A stretch of DNA of 64,000 nucleotides from SZUA-35 sp964351995 (GTDB lineage: Bacteria; Actinomycetota; Acidimicrobiia; Acidimicrobiales; SZUA-35), in NCBI GenBank assembly GCA_964351995.1, contig CAYGQE010000009.1, positions 1 through 64,000 on the forward strand, in the 5' to 3' direction. Positions 1 to 8,782 of this stretch are shown here, piece after piece (position 1 is the first letter of the stretch; every line of letters starts with the position of its first letter). The notes below the pieces were generated by a model. That model did not search any database, had not been told where the DNA came from, and saw only the letters and a program-made list of their open reading frames with translations. Position numbers and translations under genes: made by a program.

Positions 1-2
1 TC

Positions 3-89
3 GTCGGCGATGGCACCGGCTTGGCGCCAAACGTCCGCCGCCTCATCGAGCACGGTCTGGTCAGCGCCGGCTGGGTCCTCGACGCCTGA
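3..89 (+). CDS. C-terminal fragment of an unidentified protein
   Basis: An open frame enters from the left edge and ends in TGA at 87-89. The visible tail is 28 residues, beginning VGDGTGLAPN and ending SAGWVLDA. Too little remains for a family call. It converges on serC, whose stop codon is only 10 bases away on the other strand, which fits a real 3' end. Confidence 0.5.
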   Translation, partial: VGDGTGLAPNVRRLIEHGLVSAGWVLDA

Positions 90-98
90 CCCCCGAGT

Positions 99-1232
99 TC
101 AAACCAGGGCCTCGATGACGAAGTCGATGCTGGCAGTGAGCGCCTGCATGTCCGACGGCTCGATTGCGGGGAAACAGGCGATGCGCAATTGGTTGCGGCC
201 GAGCTTGCGATAGCCCTCGGTGTCGAGAATGCCGTTGGCCCGGAGCACCTTGGCGATGTCATCGGCGCTCACGGCGTCGTGAAAATCGATCGTGGCAACC
301 ACGGGCGACCGCTGTCCGACTTCGGCGACGAACGGTGTGGCCATGGGTGAGGCAGTGGCCCAGTCGTAGACGATCGAGGAGAGTTCCTGGCTGCGGCCAG
401 CTGAGAACGACATGCCGCCGTTGTCGTTGAACCACTCGATCTGGTGCATTGCCAGGTAGATCGTGGCGAGCGCTGGGGTGTTGTAGGTCTGGTTCTGCAC
501 CGAGTTGTCGAGGGCGATCGAGAGGTCGAGTCCGGCAGGAATCCAGCGCGGTCCGGCAGCGATCGATCTGATGCGCTCGATGGCAGCTGGCGAGCAGCAA
601 GCAATCCAGAGGCCGCCGTCGGAAGCGATGGCCTTCTGCGGGGCGAAGTAGTAGCAGTCGACCTCGTTGGGGTCCCAGGCAATCGCACCGGCAGCCGAGG
701 TGGCATCGACGGCGACCAGTGCATCGGCATTGGCTCCCACAGGTCGAACCAAAGGCATCGTGACACCGGTCGATGTCTCGTTGTGGGTCAGGGCGTAGAA
801 GTCGACCGAATCGTCGGCGACGGCAAGCGGATGAGTGCCGGTGTCGGACTCGATCACGATGGGATCGGCGAGGAAGGGGGCGTCAGCCACACCCTTCGCG
901 AACTTCGAAGAGAACTCGCCGAAGCTGAGATGCTGAGACCGAACATCGATCAACCCAAACGTCGCCGCGTCCCAGAACAGGGTGGTTCCACCGTTGCCGA
1001 GGACAACCTCCCACCCGTCGGGCAGCTCGAAGAGGTCGCTGATCCCCGTGCGCAGGCGTCCGACGATGTCCTTCACCGCTGGCTTGCGGTGAGAGGTTCC
1101 GAGAAAGGTCGGTGCTGCTTCGGCAAGCGCAGCGACCGCTTCGTTGCGGACCTTCGACGGTCCCGAGGCGAACCGACCGTCGACCGGGCGGAGCGTGTCG
1201 GGGATGACGATGGAATCTGATGGGTTGGTCAC
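99..1232 (-). CDS. serC: Phosphoserine aminotransferase
   Basis: The product (377 residues) is a PLP-dependent class V aminotransferase that makes 3-phosphoserine from 3-phosphohydroxypyruvate and glutamate in the second step of cytosolic serine synthesis. It is the actinobacterial subtype, close to the mycobacterial enzyme: an early DGRFASGPSKVR block, GTSHRKPAVKDIVGR, LGNGGTTLFWDAATFGLID, and the PLP lysine in YYFAPQK (K200) followed by ASDGG. The C-terminal LDTEGYRKLGRNQLRIACFP is typical. The GTG start has no Shine-Dalgarno; GATCCT lies 7 bases upstream, suggesting a leaderless transcript. Divergent from the aminotransferase at 1349. The partner serA lies about 22 kb away, so the serine genes are not clustered. 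Confidence 0.96.
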   Translation of the reverse strand: MTNPSDSIVIPDTLRPVDGRFASGPSKVRNEAVAALAEAAPTFLGTSHRKPAVKDIVGRLRTGISDLFELPDGWEVVLGNGGTTLFWDAATFGLIDVRSQHLSFGEFSSKFAKGVADAPFLADPIVIESDTGTHPLAVADDSVDFYALTHNETSTGVTMPLVRPVGANADALVAVDATSAAGAIAWDPNEVDCYYFAPQKAIASDGGLWIACCSPAAIERIRSIAAGPRWIPAGLDLSIALDNSVQNQTYNTPALATIYLAMHQIEWFNDNGGMSFSAGRSQELSSIVYDWATASPMATPFVAEVGQRSPVVATIDFHDAVSADDIAKVLRANGILDTEGYRKLGRNQLRIACFPAIEPSDMQALTASIDFVIEALV

Positions 1233-1348
1233 GGCGGCAAGGATCGCAGTTCGAAGCCCTTCTCGTACCTGTTTCGCTCAAATTTTCGGCATCCTTTCCA
1301 CCGGCGTGCGAGAGTCCGCATCGCGTCTTCATCCCATCTGGAGTTGTC

Positions 1349-2551
1349 ATGGCAGCTGGCCGCATTTCGAAACGAGTCGGATCGATCGCCCCCTCGGCGA
1401 CTCTGGCGGTGACCAACAAGGCCAAGGCCCTCAAGGCGGCTGGCGAGCCGGTGATCGGTTTTGGCGCAGGCGAGCCGGACTTCCCAACGCCTGACTACAT
1501 CGTCGAGGCCGCCGCCGCTGCCTGTCGTGATCCCAAGAACCATCGCTATGGCCTGGCCGGCGGCACGATCGAGCTCAAAGCGGCCATTGCCGCCAAGACC
1601 AAGCGCGACACCGGCTACGAGGTCGATCCGGCCCAGGTCGTGGTCACCAACGGCGGCAAGCACGCCGTCTACAACGCAATCGCTGGCGTCGTTGATCCCG
1701 GCGACGAGGTCTTGATCCCGACTCCCTACTGGACGACCTACCCCGAGCCCGTTCGTCTTGCTGGTGGCGTACCCGTTGCGGTCGAGACCGACATCCACAC
1801 CGGCTTCAAGGCAACGGTCGAACAGCTCGAGGCTGCCCGCACCGCCAACACGAAAGCGCTCATCTTCGTGAGCCCATCGAACCCATCGGGTGCGGTGTAT
1901 TCGAAAAAGCAGATCGAAGCCATCGGCCGGTGGGCCGCTGAGCACGAGATCTGGGTGCTCACCGACGAGATCTACGAACACCTTGTCTATGACGACCACG
2001 AGTTCCACTCGATCGTCACGCTTGTTCCCGAAATTGCCGATCGCTGCATCGTGCTCAACGGTGTGGCCAAGACCTACGCCATGACGGGGTGGCGTGTTGG
2101 CTGGCTGATCGCCCCTCCGGACATGGCCAAGGCGCTCACCAGCTTGCAGTCTCACCAGACCTCGAACGTTGCGATGGTCAGCCAAGTCGCGGCCCAGGTC
2201 GCCATCGAGGGCGACCTCGCCGCTGTTCACATGATGCGTGAGGCGTTCGACCGCCGTCGCAAGACCATGCACGCCATGCTCGACGGCATGGACGGGGTCG
2301 AGTGCCTGGCTCCCGAGGGAGCGTTTTACGCCTTCCCGAGTTTCGAAGGTGTCATCGGCCGCACGATCGGCGGTGTCACGATCGACTCGACGCTGACGCT
2401 CGCCGATGTCGTGCTCGAACAGGCCAAGGTGGCGTTCGTGCCCGGTGAGGCATTTGGCAGCCCGGGCTACGCCCGGTTCTCGTTCGCCCTCGGCGACGAT
2501 GATCTTGGCGAAGGTCTCACCCGCATCGGCGACCTTCTCGCCAAGGGCTGA
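1349..2551 (+). CDS. Class I/II pyridoxal-phosphate aminotransferase (aspartate aminotransferase type)
   Basis: A fold-type I PLP aminotransferase of 400 residues, probably transferring the amino group between aspartate and 2-oxoglutarate. Visible hallmarks are GFGAGEPDFPTP near residue 38, the HRYGLAGG substrate loop, the NPSGAVY motif, TDEIYEHLVYD, and the PLP lysine K241 in NGVAKTYAMTGWRVGW. Arg near the C-terminus in GYARFSFA would bind the substrate carboxylate. I chose ATG 1349 because GGAG sits five bases upstream and homologues begin with a similar S-x-R-x-x-x-I-x-P-S-A-T stretch; the open frame runs further upstream without support. The S9 peptidase begins two bases after the stop, so the two are co-transcribed. 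Glutamate- or aromatic-specific activity cannot be excluded. Confidence 0.9.
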   Translation: MAAGRISKRVGSIAPSATLAVTNKAKALKAAGEPVIGFGAGEPDFPTPDYIVEAAAAACRDPKNHRYGLAGGTIELKAAIAAKTKRDTGYEVDPAQVVVTNGGKHAVYNAIAGVVDPGDEVLIPTPYWTTYPEPVRLAGGVPVAVETDIHTGFKATVEQLEAARTANTKALIFVSPSNPSGAVYSKKQIEAIGRWAAEHEIWVLTDEIYEHLVYDDHEFHSIVTLVPEIADRCIVLNGVAKTYAMTGWRVGWLIAPPDMAKALTSLQSHQTSNVAMVSQVAAQVAIEGDLAAVHMMREAFDRRRKTMHAMLDGMDGVECLAPEGAFYAFPSFEGVIGRTIGGVTIDSTLTLADVVLEQAKVAFVPGEAFGSPGYARFSFALGDDDLGEGLTRIGDLLAKG

Positions 2552-2553
2552 TC

Positions 2554-4569
2554 GTGTCGGCATACGGGTCATGGCCATCGCCGCTCTCGGCTGAGTTGTT
2601 GGCAGCGGGCGGTGTTGGGGTTGGTGGTGCCACGAGCCGGACACACACCGACGGTTCTGTCGAGATCTGGTGGGGCGAGGCGCGCTCGACCGAGGGTGGT
2701 CGGTCGGTCATCGTGCGCCAGCTCGCCGACGGCACCACCGTTGATGCCATCGCTGCGCCGTGGTCGGCCCGAACCGCCGTGCACGAGTACGGAGGCGGGG
2801 CCACGTTCCATGGTCCCGAGCACGTGTACTTCTCGAACTGGGACGACCAGCGGCTCTATCGAATCGCAGCCGACACCGCAGGCATCGGTGACGACCGTGC
2901 CGAGCCCGAAGCCATCAGCCCCGAACCCGAAGAGCCTCGAGCCTGGCGTTATGCCGACGGCCGGGTCAGCCCAGACGGTGCGTGGATCGTTGCCGTTGGC
3001 GAGGATCACCACACGGCGGTCGTGGCCGAGCACGGTGAGGCCGTCAACTCCCTTGTCGCTCTTCCCGCCGCCGGCGGTGAACCGCTGCTGCTGTCGTCGA
3101 AGACAGATTTTGTGGCCGCGCCACGCTTCTCACCCGATGGGCGTTGGCTCAGCTGGTACAGCTGGAATCATCCGGACATGCCGTGGGACGCAACCACGCT
3201 GTGCGCCGCCCCCGTGTGGCAGAGCGACAAGGAACTGCGCCTGGGCAATGTGAAAGTGGTGGCCGGGGGTGCAGCCGTGTCGGTCCACGGCGCCGATTGG
3301 TCAGCTGACGGCCGTCTCATCTTCTCCGACGACCGCACCGGCTGGTGGAACCTCTACAGCTGGATGCCAGGCGACAACAACGACGTTGCGCTCACCACGC
3401 TTGACGATGGTGAGATCGGTACCCCTCCCTGGGTGTTCGGTCTCCAGCAATGGACCGAGACCGCCGATGCTCGCTTGTTCGCCGTTGTCACCCGTGACGC
3501 GGTCGATTCCCTCGCCGAGGTCGTCGACGGTTCGCTACGCCCGATCGACATCGATGCTGCTGGTTTCACGAGCATCAGTGCGATCGGCGATCAGTTGCTG
3601 GTCGTGGCCACGCACCGTCAGGGCCTCCCCACCATCGTGACCCTCGACCCAACGCCGTCGACGGATGACAACTTGGGAGGACCCGACCCCTCCCAAGTGG
3701 TGCGGGCTGCCGATGAGCTCGGCTTCGATGGCGAATGGTTCGCTCCTGCTCAACCGATTGCGTTCGAGTCGAACGGTCGTACCGCGCATGCGTTCTTCTA
3801 TCCACCGACCGGCGTCGACGCTGCGGGTGTTGCTGACGAGTTGCCGCCGCTGGTCGTGATCGGCCACGGTGGACCGACCTCACACACCGACCCTTCACTC
3901 AACCTCAAGATCCAGTACTGGACCACCCGTGGGTTCGCTGTGGTGGATGTCAACTACGGCGGCTCCAGCGGCTTCGGACGGGCCTACCGTCAGCTGTTGA
4001 ACGGAGCCTGGGGCATCGTCGATGTCGAGGACTGCGTCAATGCCGCAACGCACCTGGCTGCCAACGGGCTGGTCGATCCGAAGCGCATGGCCATTCGCGG
4101 CGGATCCGCCGGTGGGTTCACCGTGCTCACCGCACTGATCCAGACCGACGTCTTCTCCGCTGGCACCAGCCTCTACGGCGTGGCCGATCTCGAAGCGCTG
4201 GCCACCGACACCCACAAGTTCGAAGCCCGCTACCTCGACGGCATGATCGGTCCGTATCCCGAAGAAAAAGCGGTCTATGAAGCCAGGTCGCCAATCAACC
4301 ACACCGACGGGTTCTCTTGCCCTCTGCTGGTGTTGCAGGGCACCGAAGACGCCGTTGTGCCGCCAAATCAAGCCGAAGCCATCGTGGCCGCAGTGGCCGC
4401 TAAGGGCATCCCGCACGCCTCGATCATGTTCGAAGGCGAGCAGCACGGGTTCCGCCGATCGGAGAACATCGTTCGGTCGCTCGAGGCCGAATTGTGGTTC
4501 TATGGCCGAGTCTTCGGATTCGATCCCGCTGATGAGATCGAGCCAGTTGCCAACGCCGTCGGACTCTGA
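2554..4569 (+). CDS. S9 family prolyl oligopeptidase-like serine peptidase
   Basis: The 671-residue protein has an N-terminal beta-propeller (about 1-410), with blade-like repeats such as RFSPDGRWLSW, and a C-terminal alpha/beta hydrolase domain. The catalytic triad is visible: nucleophile S518 in RGGSAGGF, D599 in GTEDAVVPP and H631 in GEQHGFR. GHGGPTSH near residue 438 forms the oxyanion region. No signal peptide is seen, so it is probably cytoplasmic and cleaves short peptides as dipeptidyl or acylaminoacyl peptidases do. The GTG start lies two bases after the aminotransferase stop, implying translational coupling. Confidence 0.92.
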   Translation: MSAYGSWPSPLSAELLAAGGVGVGGATSRTHTDGSVEIWWGEARSTEGGRSVIVRQLADGTTVDAIAAPWSARTAVHEYGGGATFHGPEHVYFSNWDDQRLYRIAADTAGIGDDRAEPEAISPEPEEPRAWRYADGRVSPDGAWIVAVGEDHHTAVVAEHGEAVNSLVALPAAGGEPLLLSSKTDFVAAPRFSPDGRWLSWYSWNHPDMPWDATTLCAAPVWQSDKELRLGNVKVVAGGAAVSVHGADWSADGRLIFSDDRTGWWNLYSWMPGDNNDVALTTLDDGEIGTPPWVFGLQQWTETADARLFAVVTRDAVDSLAEVVDGSLRPIDIDAAGFTSISAIGDQLLVVATHRQGLPTIVTLDPTPSTDDNLGGPDPSQVVRAADELGFDGEWFAPAQPIAFESNGRTAHAFFYPPTGVDAAGVADELPPLVVIGHGGPTSHTDPSLNLKIQYWTTRGFAVVDVNYGGSSGFGRAYRQLLNGAWGIVDVEDCVNAATHLAANGLVDPKRMAIRGGSAGGFTVLTALIQTDVFSAGTSLYGVADLEALATDTHKFEARYLDGMIGPYPEEKAVYEARSPINHTDGFSCPLLVLQGTEDAVVPPNQAEAIVAAVAAKGIPHASIMFEGEQHGFRRSENIVRSLEAELWFYGRVFGFDPADEIEPVANAVGL

Positions 4570-4614
4570 GTGTCAGACTCTTCAATCTCAGCAGTTGTGT
4601 AGGCGGAGGGGCCG

Positions 4615-6978
4615 ATGAACGAACGTGCAGCGATCCAGAGTCCAGCAGTGCTGGTCCTCGGAGTCGGAGGGAGCGGACGGACCCACCGTTTGGGCCAACT
4701 CGCTGATGAAACGGCGGTGTGGCTCACCGGTAGCCCGCTCCGACCGCTTGATCGCTCGGCGGTCGAGGCTGCGCTGGCCGCTGCGGCAGGAAACCAAACC
4801 CCGACCCTCGTGATCGACGACGCCCAGTGGGCTGCGGAGGAAGCGCTCGATGCCCTCATCGACGCGGCGCAGGCCAGGAGCGTGCGGCTTCTCGCCAGCA
4901 TGCGGCCATGGCCGTCGACACAGACCACCCGGGCCTTCGCCGATGTGCTTGGCGCCACCGCCGATGTCGAGCGCCTCGATCGGCTCGACGACGCAGGCGT
5001 CGCTGGTGTGGTGAGTGGGGTCACAGGACGGGCGTCGTCGACCGAGTTGATCTCGACGATGCTGGTCGCCTCCGGTGGATCTGCCGGCCTCATCGTTGAT
5101 GCGCTCTCGACCGGATTCGACGGCGATGTCGATCAGCTGGCTGATCAGACTGTGGCCGCGATCAGGACCAGGCTCGAGCGATCGGGTGACGATGCGCTGG
5201 CGTTGCTGGAGCTGGCGGCTCTCGATCATGACGCTCGGCGCGACGTCGGTGTTCACGCCGCAGCTCTGGATCACGCCGACGAAGCCGAGGCGGCCGTCCG
5301 AGCGAGCGGAGCGCTTTTGCCCGATGGCAGTTGTGCACCGCTGGTGCGGTCGTCGTTGCGGCATGCCCTTCCCAATCAACGACGTCGGCAGCGCCACGAT
5401 CAGTTGGCGGTTCTTCTCGCCGACATCGACCCTGCGGCATCAGGCGAGCACCTCTTGAACGGCACCCGTTCGATGCCCGACCACAACGATCGTCTGGTGA
5501 AGGCGGCCAGCGCCGTCGCTGTCACCGACGCCGAGCGTTGTCTCGAGTTGCTCGAACGGATGGCCGAGTTCGGGCCCCTCGACGCAGCCTTGACCGTGGT
5601 CGAAGCAACCGCTGCATTCTGGGCTGGGCGTCACGACGTCCTCGGGCGGATGGCGCCGCCAGGTGACGCCAAGAAGATCCACCGCGATCGCCTGGCCGAA
5701 CTCGGTTTCGGCATCGACGTCCGCGACCTCCGCTGGGCGTCCGCCGCCGACCGAGATGTCGACGCGTCGATGACGTCGCTCGCCGCCATCTGCATCGGTC
5801 AGCGCCGCGATCCTGCTGAGGATCAGACATCAGTGGCAGCTCGAATGACCGAGGGCCTGGGTGCCGTCGTCGATGGCGCTTCGGGGCCCGGACTCGAGCA
5901 GCTCGTGATGGTCGTCGACGATGCCGATCGGTCAACGTGGTCTCACCCACTCGGTATCACACCCCACGCCATCGCCGCACTGTCATCGATGTGGATTGGC
6001 GACCTGCCGGCTGCGACATCGGTGCTGGAGCGAGCTGAGGCGCTGGGAAGCGGCGGCGAAGGCGAACTTCGTACCCACCGTCTGCTCGCGGCGTACGCCG
6101 GCTTGCTTGCGGGGCGTTCGAGCGACGCACTCGCGATCGTCGAAGCGGGCGACGAACAGACATGGCCGCAGCGTGATCGGCTCCTGGTCGCTGCCATCGA
6201 CGCTGCGGTGGCTCGTCGGTCCGGTGACACACAACGGTTGCGCGATGCGTGGGCACGAGCCGAGTTCGCTCTGCTCCGGCCGGCGAGTTCGTGGTTGTTC
6301 TTCGATCCGGTCGTCGAACTGCTGACTGCCGGTGCTCGTCTGGGCGATGAACGACGAGTTGGCCCCGTGGCAACAGCGCTTGCCGAGCAACTCGCCGAGC
6401 TGCCGGCGTCGGGGGCCGGCCCTGTCGCCGGGCTGTGGCTTCAGCTCCAGTTGGGTCTCGCTCGTCGAGACGATGCGGCAGTGCAATCGGCCGCGGCGGC
6501 AATGGTTGATGCACAGACAACTGACCCGAGGAGCCGCGCTCGCATCATGGCCGCAGCCACTTGGGCTGCGCTTGGCCGTGGCGAGGTCGACGAGGCACAG
6601 GCGATGGCGGCCATGGATGCGCTCGTCCCTCTCGGCGATGGCTGGGAGGCGTCGCGCCTCTTGGGCCAGACCGCCCTCGACCACACAGATCCCCAAGCCG
6701 CACGGCGTCTCCTCGAGGCTGCTCGCTCGCTGGCCAATGATCCGGCCGATGACAAAGGCAACGACGGACTGGTGTCGCTCGGGCTGAGCGAGCGCGAAGC
6801 CGAAGTGGCCGTGCTCGTCACCGAGGGCAACACCCATCGAGAAGTCGGATCGACGCTGTTCATCTCCCCCAAGACTGTCGAGCACCACGTGGCGAAGATC
6901 CGCCAAAAGCTCGGTGTTTCGACCCGAGCGGAAATGATGGCCATCGTTCGTCAAGCCACCTCGGGCAACCAAGACTGA
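4615..6978 (+). CDS. Large LuxR-type transcriptional regulator with degenerate P-loop (LAL/STAND-like)
   Basis: The protein is 787 residues. It has an N-terminal nucleotide-binding-like domain, a long alpha-helical repeat middle, and a C-terminal LuxR/GerE helix-turn-helix (about 720-778: GLSEREAEVAVLVTEG, then ISPKTVEHHVAKIRQKLG). The P-loop region reads LGVGGSGRTHRLG: the Walker A lysine is replaced by arginine. A Walker B-like TLVIDDAQW follows. It may therefore bind nucleotide weakly or not at all. ATG 4615 has a good GGAGG nine bases upstream. It directly precedes the IniB-like cluster, whose promoters share a dyad element, so I infer that it is the pathway-specific activator; no copy of the element precedes this gene itself. 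Confidence 0.85.
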   Translation: MNERAAIQSPAVLVLGVGGSGRTHRLGQLADETAVWLTGSPLRPLDRSAVEAALAAAAGNQTPTLVIDDAQWAAEEALDALIDAAQARSVRLLASMRPWPSTQTTRAFADVLGATADVERLDRLDDAGVAGVVSGVTGRASSTELISTMLVASGGSAGLIVDALSTGFDGDVDQLADQTVAAIRTRLERSGDDALALLELAALDHDARRDVGVHAAALDHADEAEAAVRASGALLPDGSCAPLVRSSLRHALPNQRRRQRHDQLAVLLADIDPAASGEHLLNGTRSMPDHNDRLVKAASAVAVTDAERCLELLERMAEFGPLDAALTVVEATAAFWAGRHDVLGRMAPPGDAKKIHRDRLAELGFGIDVRDLRWASAADRDVDASMTSLAAICIGQRRDPAEDQTSVAARMTEGLGAVVDGASGPGLEQLVMVVDDADRSTWSHPLGITPHAIAALSSMWIGDLPAATSVLERAEALGSGGEGELRTHRLLAAYAGLLAGRSSDALAIVEAGDEQTWPQRDRLLVAAIDAAVARRSGDTQRLRDAWARAEFALLRPASSWLFFDPVVELLTAGARLGDERRVGPVATALAEQLAELPASGAGPVAGLWLQLQLGLARRDDAAVQSAAAAMVDAQTTDPRSRARIMAAATWAALGRGEVDEAQAMAAMDALVPLGDGWEASRLLGQTALDHTDPQAARRLLEAARSLANDPADDKGNDGLVSLGLSEREAEVAVLVTEGNTHREVGSTLFISPKTVEHHVAKIRQKLGVSTRAEMMAIVRQATSGNQD

Positions 6979-7035
6979 CCCTCGTTGTCACGAAGCCCAG
7001 TGTTCAATAGGGCCGCAGCCGAATCGTCGGTTGTG

Positions 7036-7122
7036 GTTTACAGCACCCCCGTCGACCCCCTATCGTCCCCGACAGGGACTAGGGGGAGCCCCGATCCGGC
7101 GAGGTCTGGGCCGGCGTATCTT
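7036..7122 (+). promoter_or_regulatory. Promoter and activator box of IniB-like gene 1
   Basis: Three blocks are shared with the regions before IniB-like genes 2 and 3: GTTTACAG (7036-7043), an imperfect dyad from CCCCC at 7056 through TATCGTCCCC, GACAGGGACT and AGGGGG (to 7086), and a -10 TATCTT (7117-7122) placed exactly 21 bases after CCCCGAT in all three. No good -35 is visible, which fits an activator-dependent promoter. I infer the dyad to be the LuxR regulator's operator. Confidence 0.7.
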
Positions 7123-7451
7123 GGTTCTTGTCAACAACACACGAGCCGGAGTTCCTCCGGCTGAACAAGGACGCACAGTCCGGAGGGAACAGTCATGGAA
7201 GTAAACGATCTCATTGGTGATGTTCTGCGCAAGATCTTCTCGGATCCTGCCGAAGCGCAGGCCTACTCAGAAGGTCCCGGCGATTACTTGGTTGCCGAGG
7301 GTCTTGGCGACATCGATCTGAACGGCATCGACATGGGCGCGAGCGTCGCTCAGGTCGCCAACGAGCTGTCGCTCGACAACAGCGTGACCGAGACGCTCAT
7401 CGAGGTGAGTGAGCCTGTCCCGGCCGGCCCCGTGCTCGCCCCACTCGCTCC
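7097..7451 (+). repeat. 355-base exact repeat, copy 1
   Basis: Identical, base for base, to 10325-10679. It covers the -10 hexamer, 5' leader hairpin, ribosome binding site and the first 85 codons of IniB-like gene 1. Identity breaks at 7096 (C versus T) and 7452 (C versus T). Sequence outside the block diverges, so this looks like recent gene conversion rather than a simple duplicate. Confidence 0.9.
7144..7162 (+). promoter_or_regulatory. 5' leader hairpin of IniB-like gene 1
   Basis: AGCCGGAG (7144-7151), loop TTC, CTCCGGCT (7155-7162): a perfect 8-bp stem in the untranslated leader, about 20 bases before the GGAGG ribosome binding site at 7182-7186. An identical hairpin lies at 10372-10390. 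At 8753-8766 a different sequence, GAGCCC AC GGGCTC, forms a stem in the equivalent place, so structure is kept while sequence differs. Confidence 0.6.
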
Positions 7452-8538
7452 CGCAGCCTCTGTCGCTGCGGCGCCCGCAGCTGCACCTTCGGGCGGTGGC
7501 GCTTCTTCTGCCGCCGCTGCCAGCGGAGGCGGTGGCTCGTCGGCTGCTGCGGCCACGGCGACGGCGGCCGCTGCCCCAGCACAGATCACCTCGCTCGAGC
7601 AGATCCAGCAGGTCGTCAACAACTACACCACCGTTATCTACGAAGGTGACGAGACCATCACGAACAACCTGTTCGACAACAGCCAGACCATCGAACTCGA
7701 CTTCGAAGACGTCGAAGGCGACATCGATCTCGAGATCGACATGGAAGCCGTCAACGCCAATGGCGACGGCGCGGTCGCCGCCGGTGATGACATCGAGAAC
7801 AGCAATCTCGCCACCGGCGAGGGTGCGGTTGCCTTCGATGGCCCGAACGAAGGTGTGGTGAACACCGGTGTCAACGAGGGCATCATCGCCGACGGTTCGG
7901 TCGACGACGCCATAGTTGGCGACGGCAACACCCAGGTCGAAGGCGACGACGCAACGGTCGTGTCCGGCGATGGCAACACCGTCAATCAGATCGAGGGCTC
8001 GGACAACGTGGTGCAGTCTGGCGACGGCAACGAGAACACTCAGATCGACGGCGAAGGCGCCACGGTGATCGACTCGGGTGGCGGCGACGTCACCAACACC
8101 GACATCGACGCCGAGGACGGCGCCAATGTCGACGCAGTGGTCGGCGACGGCAACGCCACGATCCAGGGTGAGGGAAACAACGCTGGTTTCGGCAGCGGCG
8201 ATGTCGCCGACTTCGGTGAACACAACGACCTCACCGACGCACAGATCGGCTTCGGCGGATCGGCCAACCAGGACAACGACACCAATATCACCGACGCCAG
8301 CACGACCCTGCAAGATGTCGGCAACACCGACACCGAGATCGTGACCGCCATCGATGAGAGCACCAACGATTCGTTCAACACCGAGGTCGATACCGAGATC
8401 GACACCGAGATCGATGACAGCTTCAACAACACGGCTGACGAATCGTTCAACTCAGCTGATGACTTCAGTGCCGACCAGGTGGTTGTGGCCGAGGCTGGCG
8501 ACGGCGGCGTCGATTTCGACGATGTCATCGACGACTGA
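7195..8538 (+). CDS. IniB-like acidic repeat protein 1
   Basis: The product has 447 residues. Residues 1-75 resemble the IniB N-terminal domain (DLIGDVLRKIF, AEAQAYSEGPGDYLVAEGLG). Residues 76-130 are an Ala/Gly/Ser linker. A conserved block starts at ITSLEQIQQVVNNY (131). About 185-365 is a Gly-Asp-Asn repeat region (GDGNTQVEGDDATVVSGDGN) that looks like a beta-solenoid. The C-terminus SADDFSADQVVVAEAGDGG is shared by all three paralogues. By my count it has about 95 Asp/Glu, while Arg12 and Lys13 are the only basic residues besides one His; there is no Cys. No signal peptide or membrane segment is seen. A strong GGAGG fixes ATG 7195. Function is unknown; the dynamin-pair context suggests a membrane-stress scaffold. 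Confidence 0.9.
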   Translation: MEVNDLIGDVLRKIFSDPAEAQAYSEGPGDYLVAEGLGDIDLNGIDMGASVAQVANELSLDNSVTETLIEVSEPVPAGPVLAPLAPAASVAAAPAAAPSGGGASSAAAASGGGGSSAAAATATAAAAPAQITSLEQIQQVVNNYTTVIYEGDETITNNLFDNSQTIELDFEDVEGDIDLEIDMEAVNANGDGAVAAGDDIENSNLATGEGAVAFDGPNEGVVNTGVNEGIIADGSVDDAIVGDGNTQVEGDDATVVSGDGNTVNQIEGSDNVVQSGDGNENTQIDGEGATVIDSGGGDVTNTDIDAEDGANVDAVVGDGNATIQGEGNNAGFGSGDVADFGEHNDLTDAQIGFGGSANQDNDTNITDASTTLQDVGNTDTEIVTAIDESTNDSFNTEVDTEIDTEIDDSFNNTADESFNSADDFSADQVVVAEAGDGGVDFDDVIDD

Positions 8539-8578
8539 GGCACAGCGGACCCGGTCCGACACCTGACAACACCCAGCG

Positions 8579-8605
8579 GTGGGCCCCGGTTCAACCGGGG
8601 CCCAC
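8579..8605 (+). terminator. Hairpin after IniB-like gene 1
   Basis: GTGGGCCCCGG, loop TTCAA, CCGGGGCCCAC forms a perfect 11-bp GC stem 40 bases after the stop. No U-tract follows, so it may stabilise the transcript end or act as an L-shaped terminator. Closely related hairpins follow genes 2 and 3. Confidence 0.75.
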
Positions 8606-8642
8606 ATCGGGCGTTGTGGGTGGGGCACTACCGGTGCTGGCC

Positions 8643-8729
8643 GTTTACAGGACCTCGGCCGTTCCCCTATCTTCCCCATCAGGGACAGGGGGTTGCCCCG
8701 ATTCGGGGGTTGCCGGTCAGGCGTATCTT
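8643..8729 (+). promoter_or_regulatory. Promoter and activator box of IniB-like gene 2
   Basis: GTTTACAG (8643-8650), dyad CCCCTATCTTCCCC (8664-8677) with AGGGACAGGGGG (8681-8692), then CCCCGAT and TATCTT (8724-8729) at the same 21-base spacing as in the other two copies. Much of the intervening sequence has diverged from copies 1 and 3, which marks the kept blocks as functional. Confidence 0.7.
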
Positions 8730-8782
8730 CATTCTCAACAACAAACACAACCGAGCCCACGGGCTCTACGGAGGGAAATGTC

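Noticed and set aside
7267..8313. Long antisense open frame (348 codons) opposite IniB-like gene 1, with similar ones at 8855-10396 and 10729-12012
   Set aside because: They arise because Asp/Val/Gly-rich coding DNA has few stops on the other strand. They give Val/Asp/Gly-rich nonsense without start signals, and the plus-strand proteins are conserved among the three paralogues.
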